Source of the DNA: Alphaproteobacteria bacterium UBA7691 | GTDB taxonomy: Bacteria > Pseudomonadota > Alphaproteobacteria > Ferrovibrionales > Ferrovibrionaceae | Direction: 5' to 3' | Length of the DNA: 17,262 nucleotides | Assembly (NCBI GenBank): GCA_002482765.1 | Contig: DLGP01000003.1 | Span: 1,145-18,406 of the forward strand | In this document: one piece after another, positions 6,997 through 13,567 of the stretch | How the letters are laid out: every line of letters begins with the position of its first letter | Numbering within the stretch: the stretch's first letter is position 1 | Translations under genes and position numbers: made by a program | The notes under the pieces: generated by a model | The model's database searches: none | What the model was told of the DNA's origin: nothing | Seen by the model: the letters and a program-made list of their open reading frames with translations, nothing else

Positions 6997-7626
6997 TCAG
7001 GCGGTGCGGCCGGCCTGGGCATAGCGCCAGGGCTGGCTGGCGCGCTGGCGGGTCTCGTAATCGTCGATGCTGGTTTTCTTCTCCAGCGTCAGGCCGATAT
7101 TGTCGAGGCCGTTGAGCAGGCAATGCTTCTTGAAGGCATCGATCTCAAACTTGATCACGCCGCCATCCGGGCCGGTGATTTCCTGGCGATCCAGGTCAAC
7201 CGTGACGCGGGCATTCTGGCCGCGCTTGGCATCATCCATCAGCTTGTCCACATCTTCCTGCGGCAGCTTGATCGGCAGAATGCCGTTCTGGAAGCAGTTA
7301 TTGTAGAAGATGTCGGCGAAGCTGGTGGAGATGACGCAGCGGATGCCGTAATCGAGCAACGCCCAAGGGGCATGTTCGCGGCTGGAACCGCAGCCGAAAT
7401 TATCGCCGGCCACCAGAATCTGCGCGCCCTGGTATTGCGCCTGATTCATGAAGAAATCGGGATTCTTGGTGCCTTCGGCATCCTCGCGCAATTCAAAAAA
7501 CAGGCCGCGCGCCAGGCCGGTGCGCTCCACTGTCTTGAGGAACTGCTTCGGGATGATCATGTCGGTATCAACATTGAGCATCGGCAGCGGCGCTGCCACG
7601 GCGGTCAGGGTGGTGAACTTGTCCAT
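6997..7626 (-). CDS. leuD: 3-isopropylmalate dehydratase small subunit
   Basis: LeuD is the swivelling domain partner of LeuC; together they isomerise 2-isopropylmalate to 3-isopropylmalate. The 209 residues match the family length. Diagnostic stretches are NVDTDMIIPKQFLKT at residues 18-32, GDNFGCGSSREHAPWAL at 74-90, which lies over the active site, and the later SFADIFYNNCFQNGILPI. The ATG has the good ribosome-binding site GAGGGAGAG upstream and lies 13 bp after leuC, so the two subunits are co-transcribed and made in step. The protein runs to a normal C-terminus, and the gene is followed by the double-hairpin repeat before leuB. Confidence 0.98.
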   Translation of the reverse strand: MDKFTTLTAVAAPLPMLNVDTDMIIPKQFLKTVERTGLARGLFFELREDAEGTKNPDFFMNQAQYQGAQILVAGDNFGCGSSREHAPWALLDYGIRCVISTSFADIFYNNCFQNGILPIKLPQEDVDKLMDDAKRGQNARVTVDLDRQEITGPDGGVIKFEIDAFKKHCLLNGLDNIGLTLEKKTSIDDYETRQRASQPWRYAQAGRTA

Positions 7627-7639
7627 GATGTTCTCTCCC

Positions 7640-9034
7640 TCAGAGGCTGCGCACGTCGGCGAGCTTGCCGGTGACGGCCGCCGCCACGGCCATTGCCGGA
7701 CTCATCAGATGGGTGCGGCCACGCGGACCCTGGCGGCCTTCAAAATTGCGGTTCGAGGTTGAGGCGCAGCGCTCGCCCGGGTTAAGCCGGTCAGCATTCA
7801 TCGCCAGGCACATCGAGCAGCCCGGTTCGCGCCATTCAAAGCCGGCTTCCAGGAACACCTTGTCCAAGCCCTCTTCCTCGGCCTGATGTTTCACCAGGCC
7901 GGAACCCGGCACCACCATGGCCTGCACACCCTGGGCCACCTTGCGGCCCTTGGCGACGGCGGCGGCGGCGCGCAGATCCTCGATGCGGCCATTGGTGCAG
8001 GAGCCGATGAAAACCCGCTGCACCGGCAGGCTATCCAGCTTTTCACCCGGCTTCAGGCCCATGTAATCCAGCGCCCGCACCAGGGCGGCGCGCTTGGCTT
8101 CATCAGCCACTTCGGCCGGATTGGGCACCACGCCGGTGATCGGCGCCACATCCTGCGGGCTGGTGCCCCAGGTGACATGCGGCACAATATCCTCGGCCTT
8201 GAGGAATACTTCGGTGTCATACTTGGCGCCTTCGTCGGAAGGCAGCGTCTTCCACCAGGCCAGGGCCTGTTCCCAGGCGGCGCCCTTCGGCGCATGCGGG
8301 CGGCCCTTGAGATACTCAAAGGTGGTCTCATCCGGCGCGATCAGGCCGGCGCGAGCGCCCGCCTCAATCGACATGTTGCACACCGTCATGCGGCCTTCCA
8401 TCGACAGGCCACGGATCGCGCTGCCGGTATATTCCATCACATAGCCGGTGCCGCCGGCAGTGCCGATGCGGCCGATCACCGCCAGGATGATGTCCTTCGC
8501 CGTCACGCCCGGGCCAAGCTGGCCATCCACATCGATGCGCATGTTCTTGGCATGCTTCTGTTGCAGGGTCTGCGTCGCCAGCACATGCTCCACTTCCGAG
8601 GTGCCGATGCCGAAGGCCAGGCTGCCGAAAGCGCCATGGGTGGCGGTGTGGCTATCGCCGCACACAATGGTCATGCCCGGCTGGGTGAAACCCTGCTCGG
8701 GGCCGACGATATGCACGATGCCCTGGTTGATATCGTTCATCGGGTAATAGACGACGCCGAATTCGCGGGCATTCTTGTCCAAAGTCTCGACCTGGATGCG
8801 CGATTCCTCGTCGGCGATGATGCCCTTGAGGCGATCCGGCGTGGTCGGCACGTTATGATCCGGCACCGCCACGGTGGCATCCGGGCGCCGCACCTTGCGG
8901 CCGGCGGCACGCAGGCCGGCAAAAGCCTGCGGGCTGGTCACTTCATGCACCAGATGCAGATCGATATAGATCAGGTCTTCGGCAACCAGGTGGCTATCCC
9001 AGATTTTATCGTAAAGCGTGCGGGGCGCGGTCAT
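7640..9034 (-). CDS. leuC: 3-isopropylmalate dehydratase large subunit
   Basis: LeuC is the aconitase-fold, [4Fe-4S] subunit of isopropylmalate isomerase. The 464-residue protein carries the three cluster ligands: Cys346 in FIGSCTNGR, and Cys406 and Cys409 in PGCSMCLAMN. Other family blocks are VPDHNVPTT at 58-66, IVCGDSHTATHGAFG at 123-137, FGIGTSEVEHVLATQ at 141-155 and the C-terminal SNRNFEGRQGPRGRTHLMSP. The last block distinguishes the bacterial LeuC class from homoaconitase-like proteins by context with leuD and leuB. The start is fixed by an in-frame TAA two codons upstream of the ATG; the ribosome-binding site is modest (GGACGGA). It is the first gene of leuCDB and its leader holds the overlapping inverted repeats described separately. 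No leuA is in the window. Confidence 0.98.
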   Translation of the reverse strand: MTAPRTLYDKIWDSHLVAEDLIYIDLHLVHEVTSPQAFAGLRAAGRKVRRPDATVAVPDHNVPTTPDRLKGIIADEESRIQVETLDKNAREFGVVYYPMNDINQGIVHIVGPEQGFTQPGMTIVCGDSHTATHGAFGSLAFGIGTSEVEHVLATQTLQQKHAKNMRIDVDGQLGPGVTAKDIILAVIGRIGTAGGTGYVMEYTGSAIRGLSMEGRMTVCNMSIEAGARAGLIAPDETTFEYLKGRPHAPKGAAWEQALAWWKTLPSDEGAKYDTEVFLKAEDIVPHVTWGTSPQDVAPITGVVPNPAEVADEAKRAALVRALDYMGLKPGEKLDSLPVQRVFIGSCTNGRIEDLRAAAAVAKGRKVAQGVQAMVVPGSGLVKHQAEEEGLDKVFLEAGFEWREPGCSMCLAMNADRLNPGERCASTSNRNFEGRQGPRGRTHLMSPAMAVAAAVTGKLADVRSL

Positions 9035-9195
9035 GACTTATCCGTCCGTTTTGTGGGGCGTACGTTTCCTCCAGGGCCGGGCCTCTGCCCGCTCCCTGTG
9101 ATGGCCGGGGATTGAACTGGAGGAAAGCCGGCACCGCAAGGGCTTTCCGCGCCGATTGGGTCGAATTAAGATCAAGCTGGAAACGAGGAAAACTC
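9035..9195. promoter_or_regulatory. Divergent leuC / lysR control region with two overlapping inverted repeats
   Basis: This 161-bp region separates the leuC start (-) from the lysR start (+). One inverted repeat pairs TTTCCTCCAG (9065-9074) with CTGGAGGAAA (9117-9126). A second pairs GGAAAGCC (9122-9129) with GGCTTTCC (9141-9148). They share the bases GGAAA at 9122-9126, so only one can form in RNA at a time. A small CGGGC-CTCT-GCCCG hairpin (9078-9091) lies inside the first. Neither large stem is followed by a U-run. They could be regulator-binding dyads for the divergent LysR protein or a switching leader for leuC. No promoter hexamers are convincing; TTGATC with TTAATT on the - strand near 9165-9175 is too closely spaced. 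Confidence 0.6.
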
Positions 9196-10137
9196 ATGCC
9201 CGCCGCAAACCCAGCCAGCAGCCCCAAGGATATGCCTGCGCCGCCCTCGGCCGGCGTCGCCAGCCGGCGCCTGCTGCCGCTCAATGCGCTGAAGGCCTTT
9301 GAGGCTGCCGGCCGCCACCTGAATTTCACCGCCGCCGCCGAGGAATTGTCGGTCACGCTGTCGGCAATCAGCCACCAGATTCGCCAATTGGAGGAATTGC
9401 TGGGTGTGCCGCTGTTCAACCGCACCCGTAAGGGCCTGGTGCTATCGCCCGAAGGCCAGCTGATCCTGCCCGATGTGCAGCAGGGCTTTGACCATCTGGC
9501 GCATGCCCTGGCCCGGCTGGAAGCGCGGCGTGGCGAAGGCCCGCTCACCATCAGCATGTTCTCCACCGTGGCAATGCGCTGGTTCATCCCGCGCCTGCCG
9601 CGTTTCCAGGCCCGCCATCCGGATATCGATGTGCGCATCACCACCTCGATGAAACCGGTGGACCTGGAGCGCGAGGGCCTGGATTGCGCCATCCGCTATG
9701 GCAATGGCGACTGGCCCGGCCTGCATGCCACCAGGCTGTTTGCCGAGGAACTGACTGTGGTGTGCCACCCGGACCTGGCCCGCAGCATTCATAAGCCGGC
9801 CGATCTGGTGGGCCACAAGCTGCTGCATTCGCAGAACCGCTTTGAGCATTGGCGCATCTGGCTGATCGCCATGGGCGTGACCGAGGTGGATCCCACGGTA
9901 GGCACGGTTTTTGAAACCCGCAGCTTCACCATCCAGGCCGCCGTGCAGGGCATGGGCGTGGCGGTGATGGACCCGGCCTTTGTGGCCGAGGAAATCAAGG
10001 CCGGCCGGCTGGTGCAATTGTTTGACAAGACCCTGCCGGTGCGCGGCGCTTATTGGCTGGTCTGCCTGGAGCATATGGCCGAGGCGGCACGGATCAAACT
10101 GCTGCGCGAATGGCTGATCGAGGAAGTGAGCCAGTGA
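9196..10137 (+). CDS. LysR-family transcriptional regulator, GcvA-like
   Basis: A 313-residue LysR-type regulator. The winged helix-turn-helix spans about residues 28-87, with LPLNALKAFEAAGRHLNFTA followed by AEELSVTLSAISHQIRQLEE, VPLFNRTRKG and LSPEGQ. This wording is that of the GcvA-like branch. The periplasmic-binding-like effector domain follows from about residue 115 (LTISMFSTVAMRWFIPRLPRF, GLDCAIRYGNGDWPG, and TRSFTIQAAVQGMGVAVMDP). The start is the ATG at 9196 with GAGGAA six bases upstream; this leaves a poorly conserved N-terminal tail of about 24 residues, and the ATG at 9232 is an alternative. It is divergent from leuC, but its stop overlaps the next gene (GTGA), making it the first gene of the nitrile hydratase operon. 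Whether it controls leuCDB, its own operon or both cannot be decided here. Confidence 0.93.
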   Translation: MPAANPASSPKDMPAPPSAGVASRRLLPLNALKAFEAAGRHLNFTAAAEELSVTLSAISHQIRQLEELLGVPLFNRTRKGLVLSPEGQLILPDVQQGFDHLAHALARLEARRGEGPLTISMFSTVAMRWFIPRLPRFQARHPDIDVRITTSMKPVDLEREGLDCAIRYGNGDWPGLHATRLFAEELTVVCHPDLARSIHKPADLVGHKLLHSQNRFEHWRIWLIAMGVTEVDPTVGTVFETRSFTIQAAVQGMGVAVMDPAFVAEEIKAGRLVQLFDKTLPVRGAYWLVCLEHMAEAARIKLLREWLIEEVSQ

Positions 10138-10880
10138 GTCTACATACCCTGCCCGAAGCGATCCTGCTGGATATGGACGACACCATCCTCTCGGCCTATG
10201 GCGAGCCGGAAAAAGCCTGGAAGGTGGTGGCGGCGGAATTCGACACCGCCTTGAGCGGCCTGCCGGCGGCGGCGCTGGCCGATGCGGTGAGCGGTTTTGG
10301 CCGCCGCTTCTGGAGCGACCGCGACATGCACAAGCATTGGCGGCTCAATCTGGAGGAAGCGCGCCGCCGCATTGTGGCCGGTGCGCTGGCCGAACTGGCC
10401 GAGGCCGGCCATGCCGTGCCTGATGCCGGCCTGGCCGCTGCCATCGCCGACCGCTATACCAGCTATCGCCGCGAACGGATGCATCTGTTTCCCGGCACCG
10501 TGGAGACGCTGGATCAGCTGCGCCAGGCCGGGGTGAAACTGGCCCTGATCACCAATGGCGCCGCCCATACCCAGCGCGCCAAGGTGGAGCGGTTTGACCT
10601 GCTGCGCTGGTTTGACCATATCCAGATCGAGGGCGAGGCCGGCTTCGGCAAGCCCGAGGAACGCGCCTATCGCCATGCCCTGGAAAGCCTGGACGTGACG
10701 GCCGGGAAAACATGGATGATCGGCGATAATCTGGAATGGGAAGTGGAAGTGCCGCAGCGCCTGGGCATGCGCGGTATCTGGTGCGATGCCTATGGACAGG
10801 GCCTGCCCGCAGACAGCACGATACGACCCGACAAGATCATCCACCGCCTGCCCGATTTGCTAAGCGAGATTGCCGCATGA
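10134..10880 (+). CDS. HAD-superfamily phosphatase (subfamily I, C1 cap)
   Basis: A 248-residue haloacid-dehalogenase-type hydrolase. Motif I is LLDMDDTIL, with nucleophile Asp13 and acid/base Asp15. Motif II is the Thr in LALITNGA (Thr140). The motif III lysine is in GFGKPEERAY (Lys173). Motif IV is MIGDNLEWEV, with Asp198 binding Mg2+. A helical C1 cap at about 20-115 makes it a subfamily IA enzyme, like small-metabolite phosphatases of the YjjG/NANP type; the substrate is not predictable. The GTG start at 10134 is chosen because it overlaps the lysR stop by four bases (GTGA), has GAGGAA eight bases upstream, and leaves the normal short lead before motif I. Its stop overlaps the next start (ATGA). 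A phosphatase between a regulator and nitrile hydratase is unusual. Confidence 0.92.
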   Translation: MSLHTLPEAILLDMDDTILSAYGEPEKAWKVVAAEFDTALSGLPAAALADAVSGFGRRFWSDRDMHKHWRLNLEEARRRIVAGALAELAEAGHAVPDAGLAAAIADRYTSYRRERMHLFPGTVETLDQLRQAGVKLALITNGAAHTQRAKVERFDLLRWFDHIQIEGEAGFGKPEERAYRHALESLDVTAGKTWMIGDNLEWEVEVPQRLGMRGIWCDAYGQGLPADSTIRPDKIIHRLPDLLSEIAA

Positions 10881-11509
10881 GCCACGACCACGATCATCAT
10901 CATGACCATAGCGATGTGCCATCCGATCCCGCCTTGCGGGTGAAGGCGCTGGAAACCTTGCTGACCCGCAAGGGCCTGGTCGATCCGGCGGCGCTGGAGG
11001 TGTATATCGACACCTACGAGACCAAGGTGGGGCCGCGCAACGGCGCCCATGTGGTGGCCAAGGCCTGGAGCGACCCGGCCTATCTGGCCCGGCTGCGCCA
11101 GGATGCCACCCAGGCGATTGCCGAACTGGGTTATACCGGCCGCCAGGGCGAGCATATGGTGATTGTGGAGAATACGCCGGACAAGCATAACCTGGTGGTC
11201 TGCACGTTATGCTCCTGTTATCCGTGGAGTGTGCTGGGGCTGCCGCCGGTCTGGTACAAATCAGATTCCTACCGCGCCCGTGCCGTGCTTGATCCGCGTG
11301 CCGTGCTGGCCGAGTTTGATCTGACATTGCCCGCGGACAAGCAGATAACCGTGTGGGATTCCACCGCTGAAATCCGCTACCTGGTGATCCCGGAGCGGCC
11401 GGCCGGCACCGAGGGCTGGAGCGAAGCGCAACTGGCCGAATTGGTGACGCGCGACAGCATGATCGGCACCGGTCTGGCCCGGCCGGCTAACGTGGGGAAT
11501 GCGGCATGA
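10877..11509 (+). CDS. nthA: Nitrile hydratase alpha subunit, cobalt type
   Basis: Nitrile hydratase hydrates R-CN to the amide at a low-spin metal held only by the alpha subunit. The claw motif CTLCSC is at residues 109-114: Cys109, Cys112 and Cys114 are the thiolate ligands, the last two normally oxidised to sulfinate and sulfenate, while Ser113 and Cys114 also bind through backbone nitrogens. Thr110 and the following Tyr115 are features of cobalt rather than iron enzymes. YPWSVLGLPPVWYKSDSYRARAV follows the claw; the Ser after Trp stands where well-known cobalt enzymes have Pro. The 210-residue length is normal. The N-terminus MSHDHDHHHDHSD is a His/Asp-rich tail, a plausible metal-gathering segment seen in some homologues. 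The start overlaps the HAD stop and the stop overlaps the beta start (ATGA both times), enforcing coupled synthesis. Confidence 0.97.
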   Translation: MSHDHDHHHDHSDVPSDPALRVKALETLLTRKGLVDPAALEVYIDTYETKVGPRNGAHVVAKAWSDPAYLARLRQDATQAIAELGYTGRQGEHMVIVENTPDKHNLVVCTLCSCYPWSVLGLPPVWYKSDSYRARAVLDPRAVLAEFDLTLPADKQITVWDSTAEIRYLVIPERPAGTEGWSEAQLAELVTRDSMIGTGLARPANVGNAA

Positions 11510-12162
11510 ATAGTGTGCATGACATGGGCGGCATGGAAGGCTTTGGCCCGCTGCCGCTGGAACCAAATGAGCCGATCTTTCATGGCGCCTGGGAAAAGCG
11601 CGCCCTGGCCATCACGCTGGCCACCGGCAGCCTGGGGCAATGGAATATCGATGCCTCGCGCCATGCCCGCGAAGCCAGCCCGGCGCGCACCTATATCCGC
11701 GAGACTTATTACGAACGCTGGCTGACCGGACTGGAAACCCTGCTGGTGCAGCGCGGCCTGCTGAGCGCCGAGGAACTGGCCAGCGGCATCCCGAATGGTG
11801 CGCCGGCCAAGGTGGCGGCAGTGCGGCCCGAACAGGTGCCGGGCATCCTGGCGCGCGGCGGCCCGACCGAACGGTCGAGCGGCAAGCCCGGGCGTTTCCA
11901 GATCGGCCAGCGCGTGCGGGCGCTGAACCATCATCCGGCCGGCCATACCCGGCTGCCGCGCTATCTGCGCGGTAAGATCGGCATTATCGGTCTGGATCAT
12001 GGCCTGCATGTTTTTGCCGACAGCAATGCGCATTGCAACGGCGAAGACCCACAGCAGCTCTATAACGTGGTGTTCGATGTGGCCGAGGTGTGGGGGCCGG
12101 CGGCGCGCTATGCCGGCGAAATCCGCGCCGATCTGTGGGATGCGCATCTTGAAGCCGCATGA
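11506..12162 (+). CDS. nthB: Nitrile hydratase beta subunit
   Basis: A 218-residue partner of the alpha subunit that closes the active site and supplies arginines to the oxidised cysteines. It begins MNSVHDMGGMEGFGP and continues with EPIFHGAWEKRALAITLATG, both diagnostic. Arg52 in the SRHARE segment and Arg149 in HTRLPRYLRGK are the probable counterparts of the two active-site arginines. The C-terminal SH3-like barrel is marked by IGQRVRALNHHPAGHTRLPR, HGLHVFADSNAHCNGEDPQQ and LYNVVFDVAEVWG. The segment YYERWLTGLETLLVQRGLL recurs in the activator, with 18 identical bases. Length and both ends are intact. It overlaps the alpha gene by four bases and the activator start by 23 bases, so all three nitrile hydratase proteins come from one message. 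Confidence 0.97.
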   Translation: MNSVHDMGGMEGFGPLPLEPNEPIFHGAWEKRALAITLATGSLGQWNIDASRHAREASPARTYIRETYYERWLTGLETLLVQRGLLSAEELASGIPNGAPAKVAAVRPEQVPGILARGGPTERSSGKPGRFQIGQRVRALNHHPAGHTRLPRYLRGKIGIIGLDHGLHVFADSNAHCNGEDPQQLYNVVFDVAEVWGPAARYAGEIRADLWDAHLEAA

Positions 12163-12511
12163 TCTGAAGCTCGGCCAGCTCGGGCCGCTGCCGCGCGATG
12201 CCGAAGGCGGCCCGGTTTTTGCCGAACCCTGGCAGGCCGAGGCTTTTGCCATGGTGCTGCGGCTGCATGAAGCCGGCGCCTTTGCCTGGAGCGAATGGGC
12301 CGAGGCTTTGGGCGGCGAATTGAGCGCCCAGCGCGCCGATTGTGGCCCGAATGACGGCGGTGCCTATTACGAACGCTGGCTGGCGGCACTGCAAAATTTA
12401 CTGGCACGGAAAGGTCTGGTCACGCCTGAGGAATTAAGCGCCATGCGCGATGCCTGGGCCACAGCCTATGCCCATACGCCGCATGGCCAGCCGGTGCGGC
12501 TGGCGGATTAA
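12140..12511 (+). CDS. Nitrile hydratase activator / accessory protein
   Basis: A 123-residue homologue of the N-terminal part of the beta subunit. In cobalt enzymes this kind of protein escorts the alpha subunit during metal insertion and cysteine oxidation and then exchanges with beta (self-subunit swapping, known from the NhlE type). Family markers are GPVFAEPWQAEAFAM at 24-38, RLHEAGAFAWSEWAEALG at 41-58, YYERWLAALQNLLARKGL at 77-94 and the end TPHGQPVRL. There is only one cysteine (Cys68), so it lacks the cysteine-rich metal site of iron-type activators, in keeping with a cobalt enzyme. The ATG at 12140 lies inside the beta gene; a TTG at 12149 is the alternative start. The stop shares the tetranucleotide TTAA with the stop of the convergent DUF29 gene. 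Confidence 0.92.
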   Translation: MRILKPHDLKLGQLGPLPRDAEGGPVFAEPWQAEAFAMVLRLHEAGAFAWSEWAEALGGELSAQRADCGPNDGGAYYERWLAALQNLLARKGLVTPEELSAMRDAWATAYAHTPHGQPVRLAD

Positions 12512-12960
12512 CCCAGCCGCGCCACCAATGCCGGCACATCCAGCGCCGGGGCCAGGAAATCATCCAGTCCGTAGGGGCAGGTTTCGGGCAGCGCCGGCAG
12601 GGCCTCGTCATAGGCCGCGAAAGCCCGCTCGGCTTCCAGCTTGTGGCGCCGCCACAGCTTGGCAAGATCGATATTCTGCCGCATCGACGTGGAATACAAA
12701 TCCTGCAATTCGGCATGGAAGGCGGCAATTTCTGCGTTCCAACTGCGCTGCGCCGAGATATTGGCGGAATAGGCCAGCTTGACCAGATGCACCATGATAT
12801 TGACGATAAAGCGCTCGACCGCGCGCAATTCGCTCTTGCCCATGTCTTCGATCTCTTCGGCGATATGGTCGAGGTCGAGGCGGTTGTCGCCAAGCTGGCG
12901 CTCGCGCAGCAGGCGGGCCTGTTCGCGGGTCCAAGCATAGAAGTCGCTGTGATAGGTCAT
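12508..12960 (-). CDS. DUF29 family protein
   Basis: A 150-residue protein of the DUF29 family. It opens with the family hallmark DFYAWTREQARLLRERQL at residues 6-23, then DLDHIAEEIEDMGKSELRAV at 29-48, a helix around MVHLVKLAY at 56-64, SAQRSWNAEI, and the final LDDFLAPALDVPALV. It is predicted to be helical and cytoplasmic. No function is established for DUF29, which occurs widely in cyanobacteria and proteobacteria, often in many copies per genome. The frame is open further upstream, but the ATG at 12960 is where homologues begin. It lies downstream of doxX, separated by 58 bp that contain a strong GC-rich inverted repeat, and is convergent with the nitrile hydratase activator gene, the two stop codons overlapping. 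Confidence 0.9.
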   Translation of the reverse strand: MTYHSDFYAWTREQARLLRERQLGDNRLDLDHIAEEIEDMGKSELRAVERFIVNIMVHLVKLAYSANISAQRSWNAEIAAFHAELQDLYSTSMRQNIDLAKLWRRHKLEAERAFAAYDEALPALPETCPYGLDDFLAPALDVPALVARLG

Positions 12961-12979
12961 CGCGCGGTTCCAGGTCGAT

Positions 12980-13008
12980 CCGGCCGGCAGTATAACACCG
13001 CCGGCCGG
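12980..13008. repeat. GC-rich inverted repeat between doxX and DUF29
   Basis: Perfect nine-base arms CCGGCCGGC (12980-12988) and GCCGGCCGG (13000-13008) surround an 11-base AT-richer centre. On the - strand it follows the doxX stop by 10 bases and precedes the DUF29 start by 20, so it could end or attenuate doxX transcription, although no U-run follows. Its loop carries TTATAC on the - strand, which resembles a -10 element too close to the DUF29 start for a normal leader. The symmetry is certain; the role is not. Confidence 0.55.
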
Positions 13009-13018
13009 CTGCCAGAAC

Positions 13019-13426
13019 TCAATCCTTGGCTTTGTTATCCAGCGCAAACGGCCCGGCGCCATAGGCGGCGATGAACAGCAGGCCGCCGGCAATGGACAGG
13101 TTCTTGAAGAACTGGATGCGGTTGATCATCACCTTGGCTTCTTCCATGGCCCAGAAATTATGGAAGCCGATGGCAGCAGCAACGGTGAACAATGCCAGCA
13201 CCAGCGCGGCATAACGTGCCTTGTAGCCAACCAGCAGGGCCAGGCCGACGCCCAATTCAACGATCACCGCAATGGCGGCGCCGACTTCCGGCAGCGGCAG
13301 GCCAACCGACTTGATATAGCCGACCGTGCCGGCAAAGCCGGTGAGTTTGCTGATCCCGGCCGGCACAAACAACAGCGCCATCAGCACACGACCCAGCAGC
13401 GGGCCGAATTTTTCAACAAGAGCCAT
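13019..13426 (-). CDS. DoxX-family membrane protein
   Basis: A 135-residue inner-membrane protein with four predicted transmembrane helices, at about residues 8-26, 49-67, 70-90 and 106-124. The N-terminal GRVLMALLFVPAGISKLTGF is the DoxX signature, and GLPLPEVGAAIAVIVELGVG is its usual second block. DoxX proteins include a subunit of an archaeal thiosulfate:quinone oxidoreductase and partners of redox and oxidative-stress systems, but most bacterial members are uncharacterised. The ATG at 13426 is preferred: AAGGAT lies about 7 bases upstream and the usual N-terminus follows. The upstream gap to the GST gene (141 bp, same strand) holds interleaved dyads, suggesting its own promoter or leader control. 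Confidence 0.9.
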   Translation of the reverse strand: MALVEKFGPLLGRVLMALLFVPAGISKLTGFAGTVGYIKSVGLPLPEVGAAIAVIVELGVGLALLVGYKARYAALVLALFTVAAAIGFHNFWAMEEAKVMINRIQFFKNLSIAGGLLFIAAYGAGPFALDNKAKD

Positions 13427-13447
13427 AAGACATCCTTTTCTTTGGTT

Positions 13448-13486
13448 TAGCGACAAGTTGGGGCGGCCTGTTTACGCTACCCCAAC
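13448..13486 (-). promoter_or_regulatory. Interleaved dyads in the doxX leader
   Basis: GTTGGGG (13457-13463) complements CCCCAAC (13480-13486), and TAGCG (13448-13452) complements CGCTA (13475-13479). The two pairs alternate in order rather than nest, so in the doxX mRNA they could form a pseudoknot-like fold or compete, and in DNA they could be two operator half-site pairs. They end 22 bases before the doxX ATG. The complementarity is visible; no known element is matched. A further TCACGC-TC-GCGTGA dyad lies at 13536-13549, just after the GST stop, without a U-run. Confidence 0.4.
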
Positions 13487-13567
13487 CCGGCTTACTGCTG
13501 AAAAGAATTTGCGGTGGATAAGAACCCGCCGCTCATCACGCTCGCGTGAGCAAGTGCTGCCGACCGT

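Noticed and set aside
7886..9115. A 409-codon open frame on the + strand opposite leuC, and a 295-codon one opposite leuB (6023-6910).
   Set aside because: Both mirror codons of well-conserved enzymes and have His/Ala/Gly-rich translations with no family signature.
9006..9198. A 64-residue open frame on the - strand beginning inside the lysR start (MSFPRFQLDLNSTQ...) and running over the leuC start, considered as a leucine leader peptide.
   Set aside because: It has no run of leucine codons, no clear ribosome-binding site, and ends inside leuC in another frame; it looks like a chance frame in GC-rich DNA.
11203..11240. The Ser in CYPWSVLG of the alpha subunit, where well-known cobalt enzymes have Pro, considered as an unusual active site.
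   Set aside because: The metal ligands and flanking residues are intact, and I believe the same Ser occurs in other proteobacterial homologues, so it is more likely a subgroup trait than a defect.
10877..11509. Assignment of the alpha subunit as iron-type nitrile hydratase or as thiocyanate hydrolase gamma.
   Set aside because: The claw reads CTLCSC followed by Tyr (cobalt type, not CSLCSC-Thr), and a full-length single beta gene of the nitrile hydratase type follows instead of separate thiocyanate hydrolase subunits.
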